Positions 17,143 through 26,047 of a DNA stretch of 52,113 nt are shown here, piece after piece. This stretch comes from Methylosinus sp. Ce-a6. GTDB lineage: Bacteria; Pseudomonadota; Alphaproteobacteria; Rhizobiales; Beijerinckiaceae. The position numbers and the translations under genes are program-made. The notes below the pieces were generated by a model that saw only the letters and a list, made by a program, of their open reading frames with translations, was not told the DNA's origin and did no database searches. How positions within the stretch are numbered: position 1 is the stretch's first letter; each line of letters begins with the position of its first letter. The stretch lies in contig NZ_BGJX01000024.1 of the NCBI RefSeq assembly GCF_009811655.1, positions 1-52,113 of the forward strand. The letters run 5' to 3'.

Positions 17143-17320
17143 AGCGCATTCGAACAAATCATGTCCGAATGCGCTCTAGAGTTATTTGGATTCGCATGTT
17201 CTTTTCCGAAAACCGCTTCGCACTTTTCGGGAACATGCTCTAAAGCGCTTTCCGATCGAACGGAATCGTTCGAGCGATCAGAATTCGCTCCAAGCAAAAA
17301 AGCGAGACCGGAGTCCGGTC
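17140..17320. repeat. Intergenic hairpin repeats
   Basis: Arms TAGAGCGCATTCG (17140-17152) and CGAATGCGCTCTA (17166-17178) form a perfect 13-bp inverted repeat whose first bases are the stop codon of the membrane-protein gene. An imperfect second hairpin (GCATGTTC...GAACATGC, 17194-17238) and a GATCGAACG/CGTTCGAGCGATC segment follow. Motifs like these are common between genes in Rhizobiales. They separate the convergent membrane-protein and RNase T2 genes. Confidence 0.75.
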
Positions 17321-17348
17321 CAGTCGGATCGGATTTCAATCTCGCGGC

Positions 17349-18326
17349 TCAGCGCGTCGCGACGCGATCGACCGATCCGGAGGGGCAGCCGATGCGGGTC
17401 GTCGGGGCGGCGGCGATCAGCTCGGCGAGAGAGGGCGTGTCGCCGATCTCGCCGACGAGGCCGATCGTCATCTCCACGATCGCGCGGCGCGAGCCCCGAC
17501 ACGACACTTGCACACGATCTCCGGCGCCGACGCCGAAGCTCTCGTCGAAGGCCTGCTTGATCTGTTCGGCGGTGATCGTGCCGCCGATATTTTCCGCGAA
17601 CAGATCGCGCACGCGCGACGCGTTCAATTGCGAGACCAGCGCGACCGCACGCGCAAAATAGGCCTCCTGCGTCTGCGCGCCCCGGAAACAGCTTCCATGC
17701 CTGACCCATTCATGGCGCTCGAGATGGGACATGGTTCCGGGCATCACGCGGGAGAGAGAGGCGAGCGTCGCCGCGGAGAGGGCGACCGGCGGCAGCCGAT
17801 CCCATTCGCCGTTCTTGTCGAGCTCGATGTAGGAGGACGCCACATTGCAATATTCCACGCGCCGCGGCTGCGGCCAGAGCCCATGCAAGGTGAGATTCGT
17901 GGCGTCGAAGCGGTTCGGCGTCTGCGACGCGCATTCCGTCTTGCTCTGATGTTCCTCGCAGAAGGCCGGCTGCCAGCTCACCGCCAGCAGATTGAACGCG
18001 TCGCGCAGCGAGGACCGGCTTTTGCCGTCCGTCGTCCCCGCTCCGTCGATCGAGCCGCAATCGGCGGCGATCCAGCGACGCAGCGGGTCCGCCCCCTCGA
18101 CCTCGATCAGATAATGAGTCGCCTCCGGCTTGTTCTTGCCGACCAGCGTATAGGATTTGCCCGGCGCGACTGCGGCGTCATCGGCGCTCGGCCCGCCGTG
18201 GATCGATCTCGTGGCCGCGCAGGCCTCTCGCGCGAGAAAGGTTCCGCTCGCCGGCGTCTGCGCCAGCGCGCTGGAGGCGGCGATGAGGGAAAACAAAGTC
18301 GAGGCGGCAAAAGCTGCATAATTCAT
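17349..18326 (-). CDS. Secreted RNase T2-family ribonuclease
   Basis: 325 residues with a signal peptide (MNYAAFAASTLFSLIAASSA, cleavage near ALAQ). The RNase T2 catalytic boxes are intact: CAS-1 NLTLHGLWPQ with His148, and CAS-2 HEWVRHGSCF with His205, Glu206 and His210. The enzyme cleaves single-stranded RNA in the periplasm or outside the cell. Between the signal peptide and the catalytic domain lie about 90 extra residues that may be a separate small domain. The ATG at 18326 has GGAG 8 nt upstream; longer frames lack support. It may scavenge nucleotides or phosphate, which is inference. Confidence 0.92.
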   Translation of the reverse strand: MNYAAFAASTLFSLIAASSALAQTPASGTFLAREACAATRSIHGGPSADDAAVAPGKSYTLVGKNKPEATHYLIEVEGADPLRRWIAADCGSIDGAGTTDGKSRSSLRDAFNLLAVSWQPAFCEEHQSKTECASQTPNRFDATNLTLHGLWPQPRRVEYCNVASSYIELDKNGEWDRLPPVALSAATLASLSRVMPGTMSHLERHEWVRHGSCFRGAQTQEAYFARAVALVSQLNASRVRDLFAENIGGTITAEQIKQAFDESFGVGAGDRVQVSCRGSRRAIVEMTIGLVGEIGDTPSLAELIAAAPTTRIGCPSGSVDRVATR

Positions 18327-18732
18327 TTCGTGCTCTCCATTCGACGAACGAATGTCGCCGAGACTATCGAATGACGATGACAGAATATCATTGCTCGGAT
18401 CGCGGCGTTCCCGCCGCCGTTCCGGCTGATCCGCAGAAGCCGTTTTCGAATCTCCGACGGCCGATCGCTCTGGAGTCGCCTGGCGTCGACAAGAATAGTA
18501 CAGGGAGAGCAAAATTCGGATAAATTTGAATCTAAATGTCATATATAGCTCCCAGATATTGGTTGGCCGGCCGAAGTTTGGCTGGAAATCGAGCGGGCGC
18601 TCCGAGATTCTTCTTTACCTCGGCGGGGGCTCGGGTCAGTATCGCGGGGGGAGACTGTGTCCGGCGAGACGAAAGCTCGGCAATGCGCGCGGAGCAACCG
18701 CGCTGCGGCCGGACGCCATTCGAGGAGGGAGA
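18327..18732. other. Divergent intergenic region
   Basis: 406 bp without a convincing gene, between the RNase T2 gene and the sensor kinase. The segment 18488-18560 is clearly AT-richer than its surroundings (AATTCGGATAAATTTGAATC, then CATATATAGC) and probably carries divergent promoters. AGGAGGGA at 18722-18729 is the ribosome site of the kinase. Confidence 0.4.
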
Positions 18733-19800
18733 ATGTCGGAGGCCGCGACGGCCGACGATTGGCGTCGACTCGTGTTCGATGAAACAGTCGCGGGACTGCT
18801 GCTCATCGACCGGCTCGGCCAGATCCTCGGCGCCAACGCCCGCGCGCGCGGCATGTTCGGCTTCGTCGAGGCGGAGATCGTCGGCCAGCCCCTTTCCCGT
18901 CTCTTGCCCGAGGTCTCGCCGCCTCTGGGAGCCGCCGCCGCCTTCGGCCTCAGAGCGGTGCGGCGCGACGGCGCGCAATTCCGCGTCGAGGCGCGCTTCA
19001 CCTCTATCGAGCGAGACGGCGAGTCGATCACTCTGGCCACGATCCTCGACCTTTCCGAAATGCGCCCCGACGAGGCCGAGCTCTTTGCTCGCGCGGACGA
19101 GCTCGAGCGCGTCAACGAGCGCCTCGCGCGGTTTGCTTTCGTCGCTTCGCAGGATCTTCAGGAGCCGCTGCGCAAGATCGCCCTCTTCGGCGATCTGATG
19201 GAGGAGGCGATCTCGCGCGGAAACGACGCCGAGATCGTTCTCGCGAACACGGTCATGCGCTCGTCCGCGCTGCGCGCCCGCGCCTTGGTGAATGATCTTC
19301 TGTCCTTTTCGCGCATCGTCAATGACGAGCTCGAGCTCGCGGCGCTCGATTTGCGTGAAGCCATAGAGCTCTCGCTGGCCGCCCTCTCGTCGACCATCGC
19401 CGAGACGCGCACGCAGGTGAAGATCGATCTGCCGGTGGTCGCGATCGAGGCCGACGCCACGCAGTTCCAGCGGCTCTTGCAGAATATTCTCGCCAACGCC
19501 ATCAAATACAGAAAGCCTGACCGGCCGGCGATGATCGACATAAAGGGCTTTCGCGACGAGACGTCGCTCTGCCTCGCCATCGCCGATGAGGGCATAGGCT
19601 TCGAAGCGCAATATGCGCAGAAGATATTCGAGCCGCTGAAGCAATTGCACAGCAAGGTCGATTATCCGGGCTCGGGCGTCGGCCTCGCCATCTGCAAGGC
19701 GATCGCCGATCGCCATGGCTGGCGCCTCACTGTCGAAGCGCAGCCCGGCGTCGGCGCGACCTTCTTCATCGTGCTGCCGATCCGCGAAGCGGGCGCGTAG
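18733..19800 (+). CDS. PAS-domain histidine-kinase-like protein lacking the phosphoacceptor His
   Basis: 355 residues, no membrane segment. A PAS domain (about 12-108; GLLLIDRLGQILGANARARG) is followed by a dimerisation helix region and a HATPase_c domain with N-box QNILANAIKYRK, DEGIGF and GSGVGLAICKAIADRHG. The H-box reads VASQDLQEPLRKIALF: codon 140 is CAG (Gln) where this kinase class has His (usual SHDLQEPL). ATP binding looks intact, but autophosphorylation at the usual site should be impossible. It may act as a phosphatase, a dimer partner for another kinase, or a ligand-dependent switch. No response regulator is adjacent. Confidence 0.88.
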   Translation: MSEAATADDWRRLVFDETVAGLLLIDRLGQILGANARARGMFGFVEAEIVGQPLSRLLPEVSPPLGAAAAFGLRAVRRDGAQFRVEARFTSIERDGESITLATILDLSEMRPDEAELFARADELERVNERLARFAFVASQDLQEPLRKIALFGDLMEEAISRGNDAEIVLANTVMRSSALRARALVNDLLSFSRIVNDELELAALDLREAIELSLAALSSTIAETRTQVKIDLPVVAIEADATQFQRLLQNILANAIKYRKPDRPAMIDIKGFRDETSLCLAIADEGIGFEAQYAQKIFEPLKQLHSKVDYPGSGVGLAICKAIADRHGWRLTVEAQPGVGATFFIVLPIREAGA

Positions 19801-19816
19801 CGGTTCGGAAATCTCT

Positions 19817-19923
19817 CATACGGTTTCCGTGAGCGTCGTCATCGCGAGGAGCGAAGCGACGACGCGATCCAGGGGCCGCCCTACGGCTCTGGATCGCTTC
19901 GCTCCGCTCGCGATGACGGCCGT
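19817..19923. repeat. Repeat family B, copy 1
   Basis: A long hairpin of the type GTCATTGCGAGGAGCGAAGC ... its complement, here with ATCGCGAGG in place of ATTGCGAGG, and GGCCGCCC in the loop. It is flanked on the left by ACGGTTTCCGTG, as in the copy at 51760. It separates the convergent kinase and DUF815 genes. Confidence 0.85.
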
Positions 19924-19953
19924 GGCCGACGTCGTTTCCGGGCGCGAATCCTG

Positions 19954-20817
19954 TCAGCCGTCGAGCCGCTTGCCGAGCCTGCCCGCGAGGTCCTGGACAT
20001 ATTGCCAGGCCACTCGCCCCGACCGCGCGCCGCGCGTGATGGACCATTCGAGCGCCTCGCGCTCGATCGTCTCCTTCGGCGCGTCGAGCCCGTGATGGCG
20101 CGCATAGCCGAACACCATGGCGAGATAGTCGTCCTGCGCGCAATTGTGGAAGCCGAGCCAGAGGCCGAAGCGGTCGGACAGCGAGACCTTCTCCTCCACC
20201 GCCTCGCCGGGATTTATGGCGGAGGAGCGCTCGTTCTCCATCATGTCGCGCGGCAGCAGATGGCGGCGGTTGGAGGTGGCGTAGAAGAGCACATTGCGCG
20301 GCCGTCCCTCGACGCCGCCCTCGAGCACGGACTTCAAGGACTTGTAGCTCGTCTCCGCGGCGTCGAAGGAGAGGTCGTCGCAAAAGAGCAGAAAGCCGAA
20401 AGCCTTGTCGCGCAGCGTCGAGAGCAGGCCCGGCAGGCTCTCAATGTCCTCGCGATGGATTTCGACGAGCTTCAGCGGCCGCTCGTTCTGCGCCTCGCGC
20501 GCGACCGCCGCATGGACGGCCTTGACGAGCGCGGATTTGCCCATGCCGCGCGCGCCCCACAGCAGCGCATTATTGGCCGGCAGGCCGCGCGCGAAGCGGC
20601 GCGTGTTGGCGAGCAGCTGATCGCGCTGCCGGCCGATCCCCTCGAGCAGAGCGAGATCGACGCGATTGACGTCGACGACGGGCGAGAATTCGCCGCGCGC
20701 GCGCCAGACGAAGGCCTCGGCGCCGGCGAAGTCCGGCGCGCGCGGCGGCGGCGGGGCGAGCCGCTCGAGCGCGGCGGCGATGCGCTCGAGCAGAGCCTCA
20801 TGATTCTTGTCCGACAT
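19954..20817 (-). CDS. DUF815 AAA+-type ATPase
   Basis: 287 residues of the DUF815 family (PF05673). Walker A is GARGMGKSALVKA, Walker B is FLLFCDDLSF, and a sensor-like ATSNRRHLLP follows. The N-terminal ~50 residues form a charged helix plus linker. The family is widespread in alphaproteobacteria; its client is unknown. An inverted copy of repeat A lies 134 bp upstream of the start. The gene ends close to repeat B copy 1, which separates it from the convergent kinase gene. Confidence 0.88.
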   Translation of the reverse strand: MSDKNHEALLERIAAALERLAPPPPRAPDFAGAEAFVWRARGEFSPVVDVNRVDLALLEGIGRQRDQLLANTRRFARGLPANNALLWGARGMGKSALVKAVHAAVAREAQNERPLKLVEIHREDIESLPGLLSTLRDKAFGFLLFCDDLSFDAAETSYKSLKSVLEGGVEGRPRNVLFYATSNRRHLLPRDMMENERSSAINPGEAVEEKVSLSDRFGLWLGFHNCAQDDYLAMVFGYARHHGLDAPKETIEREALEWSITRGARSGRVAWQYVQDLAGRLGKRLDG

Positions 20818-20951
20818 CTGGGGCTCCTCGGCCGAGCGGGAAGGGCGGAGCGCTTATAGCAGAAACGGCGCTCTCGCAGACGAAAGCGCCTCGCGCTTGC
20901 GGCGCGAGGCGCCGAATTTCGCGTGGCTGTCGTCGCGGACCCGCGCTCTTT

Positions 20952-21053
20952 TAGAGTCTTTCCGTGTTTATTGAACCACGGAAAGACTCTAAGCTTTTGT
21001 TTTGACGCGTTTTTATCGCCGAGCCGGCGTCCGCTTCGGCTGGAAACGCTCTA
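20952..21053 (-). repeat. Repeat family A, copy 2 (inverted)
   Basis: An inverted copy: the TAGAGTCTTTCC hairpin end is at 20952 and the GGAAACGCTCTA end at 21051-21053. Relative to the minus-strand DUF815 gene the hairpin again faces the start codon. It directly abuts repeat B copy 2. Confidence 0.88.
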
Positions 21054-21224
21054 GCGTTTCCGTGTGATCGCTTCGCTCGAAGAAGCGATGGCCGCCCCGT
21101 CCGTCATTGCGAGCGAAGCGAAGCAATCCAGAGCCGCCCCACGGCTCTGGATTGCTTCGTCGCTTTCGCTCCTCGCAATGACGACCATGCGGAATGCGAG
21201 GCATTCACATGGAAACCGTGTCAT
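21054..21224. repeat. Repeat family B, copy 2 (extended)
   Basis: A 171-bp element. The core hairpin CGTCATTGCGAGCGAAGC ... GCTCCTCGCAATGACG is flanked by TTTCCGTGTGATCGCTTCGC on the left and by CGGAATGCGAGGCATTCACA plus GGAAACCGTGTCAT on the right. The same flanks, in opposite order, surround the copy at 51760-51906, so the mobile or repeated unit is longer than the usual hairpin core. Confidence 0.85.
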
Positions 21225-21225
21225 A

Positions 21226-24200
21226 TCAGAGCGCGGAGACCTTCGCCTTGCCGGCCGGCTTCGTCTCCGGCTTGGCGGGGATTTTGGCGTTCTCCCAGCC
21301 GCCGGGCGGCGGCGGCGCGTCATTGGCGGCGCTGTCCGGCTGCTTGGGATGAAAGGCGTCGACGAGCGCTTTTGCGGCGGCGAGGTCCTTCGAGTCGAGG
21401 CGGGCGCGCACTTCCTCGCGTTTTTTGCTGGCGTCCTCGTCGCCCTGCGCGGCGGCGGCCGAGAACCACAGATAGGACTGCGTCATATTCTGCGGAACGC
21501 CGAGCCCGCGCGCGTAGAGAATGGCCAGATTGAACTGGCTGTCGCGCACGCCATATTCCGCCGCCTTGCGGAACCATTGCGCCGCCTGCTCATAGTCCGG
21601 CTTGCCGTCGCCGCCGCCGGCGTAGAGCACGGCGAGATTATGCATGGCGCGGGCGTTGCCCGCATCCGCGGCGCGCCTGTACCAGGAGTGCGCCTGCCCA
21701 TAGTCGCGCTCGACGCCCATCCCTTTCTCATAGATGGAGCCGAGCCGATATTGGGCCGGAGCAGAGCCTTTGTTGGCCGCCTTCTCGAACCATTGGAAAG
21801 CGGTCTTCGGGTCGCGCGGCGCGCCGCCGCGGCCTTCGGCGTAGCGCGAGCCGAGCTCATATTGCGCGTTGACGTCGCCGGCGGCGGCGATCTCCTTGAT
21901 CGTCGCGAGAACGTCCTGCCGCGCCGCGGCGGGAGCGTTCGCCGCGGGCGTTCCGATCGCGCCGACGGGCATGGGATCGACCGATTGGACGCCGAAACGT
22001 CCAGGGGCCGGCGGCTGCGCATTGGGAAAGAAAGCGCCGACGCCGGAGGCGCCGGGGGCCAGCGTCGGAGCGCCGAGCGGTTTCGGCGCGGCGGCCGGGA
22101 CAGGGGCTCCGGCCGCGGGCTCCGCGGCGGGGGCGGGCGCGGCCGCGCTCTGGTCGGCGGGGGCCGCGTCCTTGGCGGCCGGCCCGGCGGCGTTGGCGGA
22201 AGTATCCGTCGCCGGCTTGTCCGCGGAGGCGGAAGCCTCGCTCGGCTCGGTCTGGACTGCGGAGGCCTGCGGCGCCGGAGAGTCGAGCGTGACGCGGGCG
22301 ATCTGATAGGCGCCATAGAGCAGGACCAGCACGCCGACGCCGAGCAGCAGCGGCCGGCGACGCGATTGCAGAGCCGCTCCGACGGCGGCGACGCCGCCGC
22401 CGGTCGCGACGGCGCGTTCCGGCTCCGGCTTTTTCGCCCGTTCGGCGGTCCTTTTCGCCGCCTTGCCCTGCGCTGCGGCGGTCTCGGCGTCGACCGCGGC
22501 CTGCTGGGCGGCGCGGCGGGCGGCGGCGATGAAATCCGCCTGCACCGAGCCCGCGCGATCGTCCTCGCGGGAGATCGTCGGCTCGCGGCGCGGGCGGCGG
22601 TCGCCCGGCTCGAGCAGAATATCCTCGACGTCGCCGACCGGCGTCGCCGGTTTGACGCGCGCGGCGCGGCGCGGCTCGGCGCCATTCACATGTTGCGGCT
22701 CGGCGATCGGCTTTGCGGCGGCCGGCTTGGCCTTGCGCAGATCGGTGAGCTCGTCCTCGAACATGGACAGGCGCTCGACGACGCGCTGCAGCGTCTCATG
22801 GACGGCGGCGAGCGTCTGATTGGTGCGATGGCCCGCCGCGTCCTGGAAGCTGCGAAGCTCGGCGAGCTCCTTCTCCAGCGCGTCCTGCAGGCCGTCATGC
22901 GCCGCCGCGTCGCGCACCGCCTCCTGCGCCGCCTCGCGGGCGGCGATTTCCGCGACGCGGACCGTCGAGCTGCGGGTCTCCTCGACCTTCGTCGCCAGCG
23001 CGCCCAGAGCGCGTTCTATGGCGGTGAAGGAATCGGCGTTCATGTCGGAGCGGTCGAGCCGCTCGGCGAGCCGGCCGATCTGCTGCTCGAGCGCGGCGAA
23101 GGCCGCGCGATCGGCTTCCGGATCGAGCGCGGCGTCCATCTTCCGCGCGAGCTGTCCGACGAGTTCCGCCAATTGCAGATTGGCGTCGTCGGAGCGCCGG
23201 CGCGCGCTCGCCTCTATGCGCGAGGCGAGCTCGGCGTGGACATGGTCGATGCGCTGGGCGAGATCGCGCAATTGTTCCGAGCCCGCCGATTTCTGCGCGC
23301 TCGCCGCGACCGGCTGGAGCCGCTGCTCCAGCTTCTCGATCTTGCGGCCGAGCTCGTCGAAGCCGGGATGGACGGTTTTCGCGTCCGTCGCCGCGTCGAT
23401 CTTCCTGGCGAGCGAGGCGAAGAGCCCCTCGAACTGGTTCGAGTCGGCGCCGGCGCCGCCGCGCTCCTTGCCCGCGAACTCCGAACGCAGCGCGTCCATG
23501 CTCTCGGCGATCTCGCGCAGCTGCTCGGAATCGGCGGATTTCAGCGCATTGGCGGCGGGCTGGAGCCGCTGCTCGAGCTTTTCGATCTTGCGTCCGAGCT
23601 CGCCGACGGGATCGACGATCTTGGATTGCGCGGCGGCGTCGATCTTCTTGGCGAGGGAGGCGAAGAGCTGCTTCACCTGATCGACGTCGACGCCCGCGCC
23701 GCTGCGGTCGATGCGTGCGGCGAGCGATTTATGGACCTGCTCGATGCGCTCGTGAATCTCGTCGAAACGCTTGGCGCCGCCGGATTTGGTCGAGACGGAG
23801 TCGAGCTTGGCGGCGAATTCCTCCAGCCGGCGCTCGAGCGCGGCGAAAGAGCCGCCGATCTCGGACGAGACGATCGAGCGGACGCTATGGACGAGCTCGC
23901 TCACGTCTTTCGCCGTGGCGACATTCGCGCCGGCGGCGCTCAGCTCGTCGACTTGCGTCGTCAGAGCGGCGAGGCCGGCCTCGAGCTTCTCGATCGGCAG
24001 CGGACGCCGGGCGACCGCCTTCAACAGCTCGTGAATCTCGCGCGTCTCGCCGGCGATCTCGTCGAGCGCGGCGCGATCCGCGCCGCCTTCGCCGTGATGC
24101 TGCGAGAGCTTGTCGCCGAGCGCGCGCACCTCATCATAGAGTGTGGCGACGATGCGGCTCGGATCGAGATCGCGCAGGATCGAGCGCAGATCGGCGGCGA

Positions 24201-25374
24201 GCCGCTCGACCGGCGCCAGCACCCTGTCCTCGACGCCATAGAGACGCTGCGTCTCGACGCGCTCGGAAAGCTCGCGCAGCGCCGTCTCGACGGCGGCGAC
24301 CGAGGCGCGCGGGGCGAGATCGGCGAGCGCGCGGGAGAGCGCTTCGAGGTCGCAGCGCAAGCGGTCGATGTGGGCGACGACCGCCGCCTGCCGCTCGCCG
24401 TGGATGTTCTGCTCGGCGCGGGACTCCGCGATCTGTCGCGAGAGCGATTCGATCGATTCCGCCAGTCCGTCGAAGGTCGCCGGTCTCGCCTCGAACGCCG
24501 GTCTCGCTTCGAACGTCTTGGCGGCGCCGAATTCGCCGTCGCGGCCGCTGGCCTGCTCCTCCAGCGCGCGCTGGCGCTCGGTGATCTCCGCCACCGCGTC
24601 GGCGAGCGGCCGCCGCGCCACGGTCCGGCGCTCTCGCTCCGGCTGTGCTTCGCGTTCCTGTCGCCCCCGCGACCCTGCGGCGCGACGCTCTTCGGCCTCT
24701 TCGTCCAGCCGCGCCGCGAGATCGGCGAGCCGCTGGTCGAGCGCGCCGAGCGCAGTCTCGAACTCATAGGGGCGATCGTCGCTCGACAGGCCGTCGATGC
24801 GCGCCTCGAGCCGCGCCAGCGCATTGCGGATCGGCCGCGCGCTCTCCTCGGGGCGGCGCGCGATTCGCTCCTCGATCCGGCCGAGCCGCTCCATGACGGC
24901 GCCGAGACCGTCGCCGAGGCGGGCCCGGCTCGAATGATTGCGATCGATCAGCTCGGCGAGGCCGGAGAGCGCACTCGCGGTCTTGCGCTCGCTCGCGGCG
25001 GCGCGCCTCTCGAAGAGGGCGACGGCGTCGTCGACGATGGATTTGGCGTCGCCGTCGACGCGGCCGCGCGTGGTCGCGAGGCGGTAATCGTCATCCGCCT
25101 CCTCGTCGCGAAAGTCGCGCCTCGGCGAGGCGTCGCGGCGCAGACGGCCGCGGTCGGCGCGCCCATAGAGACGCGAGCGCATGGCGCGCCGACGCGCCGA
25201 GGCGGCAGGCTCCTCCTCGTCATCGGCGGGGCGGCGGTCGGTATTGGCTTTTTCTTGGATCACATCGTCGAGCCAAGCGGAAAGGCTCTTGCCCGACCGT
25301 CTCGCCGCGGCGCGCGCGACATCGCGGGTCTCGTGATGTATACCTTTGAAACTAAATGGAAATGCCTCTGTCAT
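21226..25374 (-). CDS. podJ: PodJ-like polar localisation factor with Sel1 repeats
   Basis: 1382 residues. Order: a short N-terminal motif (RSGKSLSAWLDDVIQEKA), a long cytoplasmic coiled-coil region rich in Glu/Arg/Leu (about 130-900), one membrane helix near 1005-1025 (LLLGVGVLVLLYGAYQIARV), a Pro/Ala-rich periplasmic linker, and four Sel1-type repeats (about 1153-1345; for example AQYELGSRYAEGRG, WFRKAAEYGVRDSQFNLAIL). This layout is that of Caulobacter PodJ, a scaffold that organises the new pole. The coiled-coil contains near-duplicate blocks (FASLARKIDAA, ELGRKIEKLEQRLQP, twice each or more). The C-terminal peptidoglycan-binding domain of Caulobacter PodJ is not seen. The ATG at 25374 starts the conserved part; one at 25488 is possible. 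Confidence 0.83.
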   Translation of the reverse strand: MTEAFPFSFKGIHHETRDVARAAARRSGKSLSAWLDDVIQEKANTDRRPADDEEEPAASARRRAMRSRLYGRADRGRLRRDASPRRDFRDEEADDDYRLATTRGRVDGDAKSIVDDAVALFERRAAASERKTASALSGLAELIDRNHSSRARLGDGLGAVMERLGRIEERIARRPEESARPIRNALARLEARIDGLSSDDRPYEFETALGALDQRLADLAARLDEEAEERRAAGSRGRQEREAQPERERRTVARRPLADAVAEITERQRALEEQASGRDGEFGAAKTFEARPAFEARPATFDGLAESIESLSRQIAESRAEQNIHGERQAAVVAHIDRLRCDLEALSRALADLAPRASVAAVETALRELSERVETQRLYGVEDRVLAPVERLAADLRSILRDLDPSRIVATLYDEVRALGDKLSQHHGEGGADRAALDEIAGETREIHELLKAVARRPLPIEKLEAGLAALTTQVDELSAAGANVATAKDVSELVHSVRSIVSSEIGGSFAALERRLEEFAAKLDSVSTKSGGAKRFDEIHERIEQVHKSLAARIDRSGAGVDVDQVKQLFASLAKKIDAAAQSKIVDPVGELGRKIEKLEQRLQPAANALKSADSEQLREIAESMDALRSEFAGKERGGAGADSNQFEGLFASLARKIDAATDAKTVHPGFDELGRKIEKLEQRLQPVAASAQKSAGSEQLRDLAQRIDHVHAELASRIEASARRRSDDANLQLAELVGQLARKMDAALDPEADRAAFAALEQQIGRLAERLDRSDMNADSFTAIERALGALATKVEETRSSTVRVAEIAAREAAQEAVRDAAAHDGLQDALEKELAELRSFQDAAGHRTNQTLAAVHETLQRVVERLSMFEDELTDLRKAKPAAAKPIAEPQHVNGAEPRRAARVKPATPVGDVEDILLEPGDRRPRREPTISREDDRAGSVQADFIAAARRAAQQAAVDAETAAAQGKAAKRTAERAKKPEPERAVATGGGVAAVGAALQSRRRPLLLGVGVLVLLYGAYQIARVTLDSPAPQASAVQTEPSEASASADKPATDTSANAAGPAAKDAAPADQSAAAPAPAAEPAAGAPVPAAAPKPLGAPTLAPGASGVGAFFPNAQPPAPGRFGVQSVDPMPVGAIGTPAANAPAAARQDVLATIKEIAAAGDVNAQYELGSRYAEGRGGAPRDPKTAFQWFEKAANKGSAPAQYRLGSIYEKGMGVERDYGQAHSWYRRAADAGNARAMHNLAVLYAGGGDGKPDYEQAAQWFRKAAEYGVRDSQFNLAILYARGLGVPQNMTQSYLWFSAAAAQGDEDASKKREEVRARLDSKDLAAAKALVDAFHPKQPDSAANDAPPPPGGWENAKIPAKPETKPAGKAKVSAL

Positions 25375-25775
25375 CGGATATCCGGCGGGCTCGCCCCTGC
25401 GGGCGTGAGGAAACTGGACGAGCGACGACGCAAAGGCGCGCGAATCGCGCCGGAACGCTTGGATGGCGAGGGGGCCGCCGCCGGGCACTTTCCGTCGAAC
25501 GAAGTTAATAACGGGTAAATCCTTGCGTGGAGCCGACCGGCGCGGGGGCTATTGCGCGAGAGCGGCCGGCTCTCTACCTATTGCTGCGCAGAGCGCGTTC
25601 TCCGAACTGTGATTCATACGTCGAATGAAGGATTTGCCCATGACGCCGGAATTCGGCCGGGTTGCGATTTCGTAACCACGAAAGCGCATAGTCCTCGTCC
25701 CGTCGGCCGTCGAAGGGGAAAACGCCTATATCGAAAGAATACCTAGATGGCTGCGTCGGCTCATTTAGAAGGAGT

Positions 25776-25881
25776 GTCATTCCCGACGCTCGCGTGAGCC
25801 GAGCGATAGGAAATCCAGAGCAGCAGGCAAAGGTGTCGTGTCGTTGGTCTGGTTCCCGATTGGCCTGCCGGGAATGACAAC
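25776..25881. repeat. Inverted-repeat element
   Basis: Outer ends TGTCATTCCCG and CGGGAATGACA are complementary (11 bp) around about 80 bp of unique sequence. Elements with these ends are frequent between genes in alphaproteobacteria. No coding sequence lies inside. Confidence 0.65.
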
Positions 25882-25912
25882 GGCTTTTCAGTTCAGGTGA
25901 CGCAGCCCTTTA

Positions 25913-26011
25913 AGAGCGTTTCCAACCGAAGTGGACGCCGGTTCGGCTGGGAGCGCATCAAAACAAAAGCCGTGAGTCTTTCCATGTTTCGATGAAACAT
26001 GGAAAGACTCA
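25913..26011 (+). repeat. Repeat family A, copy 3
   Basis: Runs from AGAGCGTTTCCAACCGAAG to the hairpin GAGTCTTTCCATG...CATGGAAAGACTC. It ends 36 bp before the acyl-CoA dehydrogenase ATG, with its hairpin facing that gene. Confidence 0.88.
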
Positions 26012-26047
26012 CGCAGACACAGACGATCCGCGCAGGGAGAGCCGCTC

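Larger units (their letters stand above)
20818..21225. other. Intergenic region filled by repeats A and B
   Basis: 408 bp between the podJ-like stop and the DUF815 start, both on the minus strand. No gene is seen; repeat A copy 2 (20952-21053) and repeat B copy 2 (21054-21224) lie back to back and fill most of it. The remaining 20818-20951 presumably holds the DUF815 promoter. Confidence 0.7.
25375..26047. other. Long intergenic region with repeats
   Basis: 673 bp without a supported gene. 25375-25775 is featureless to my eye; small frames there lack ribosome sites and family features. 25776-25881 is an inverted-repeat element with TGTCATTCCCG and CGGGAATGACA ends, and 25913-26011 is repeat family A copy 3. 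The promoters for the podJ-like gene and the acyl-CoA dehydrogenase should lie here. Confidence 0.6.

Noticed and set aside
25574..25780. A 68-codon frame on the minus strand in the podJ/acyl-CoA dehydrogenase gap
   Set aside because: No ribosome site, no signal or domain pattern, and its start overlaps an inverted-repeat element.
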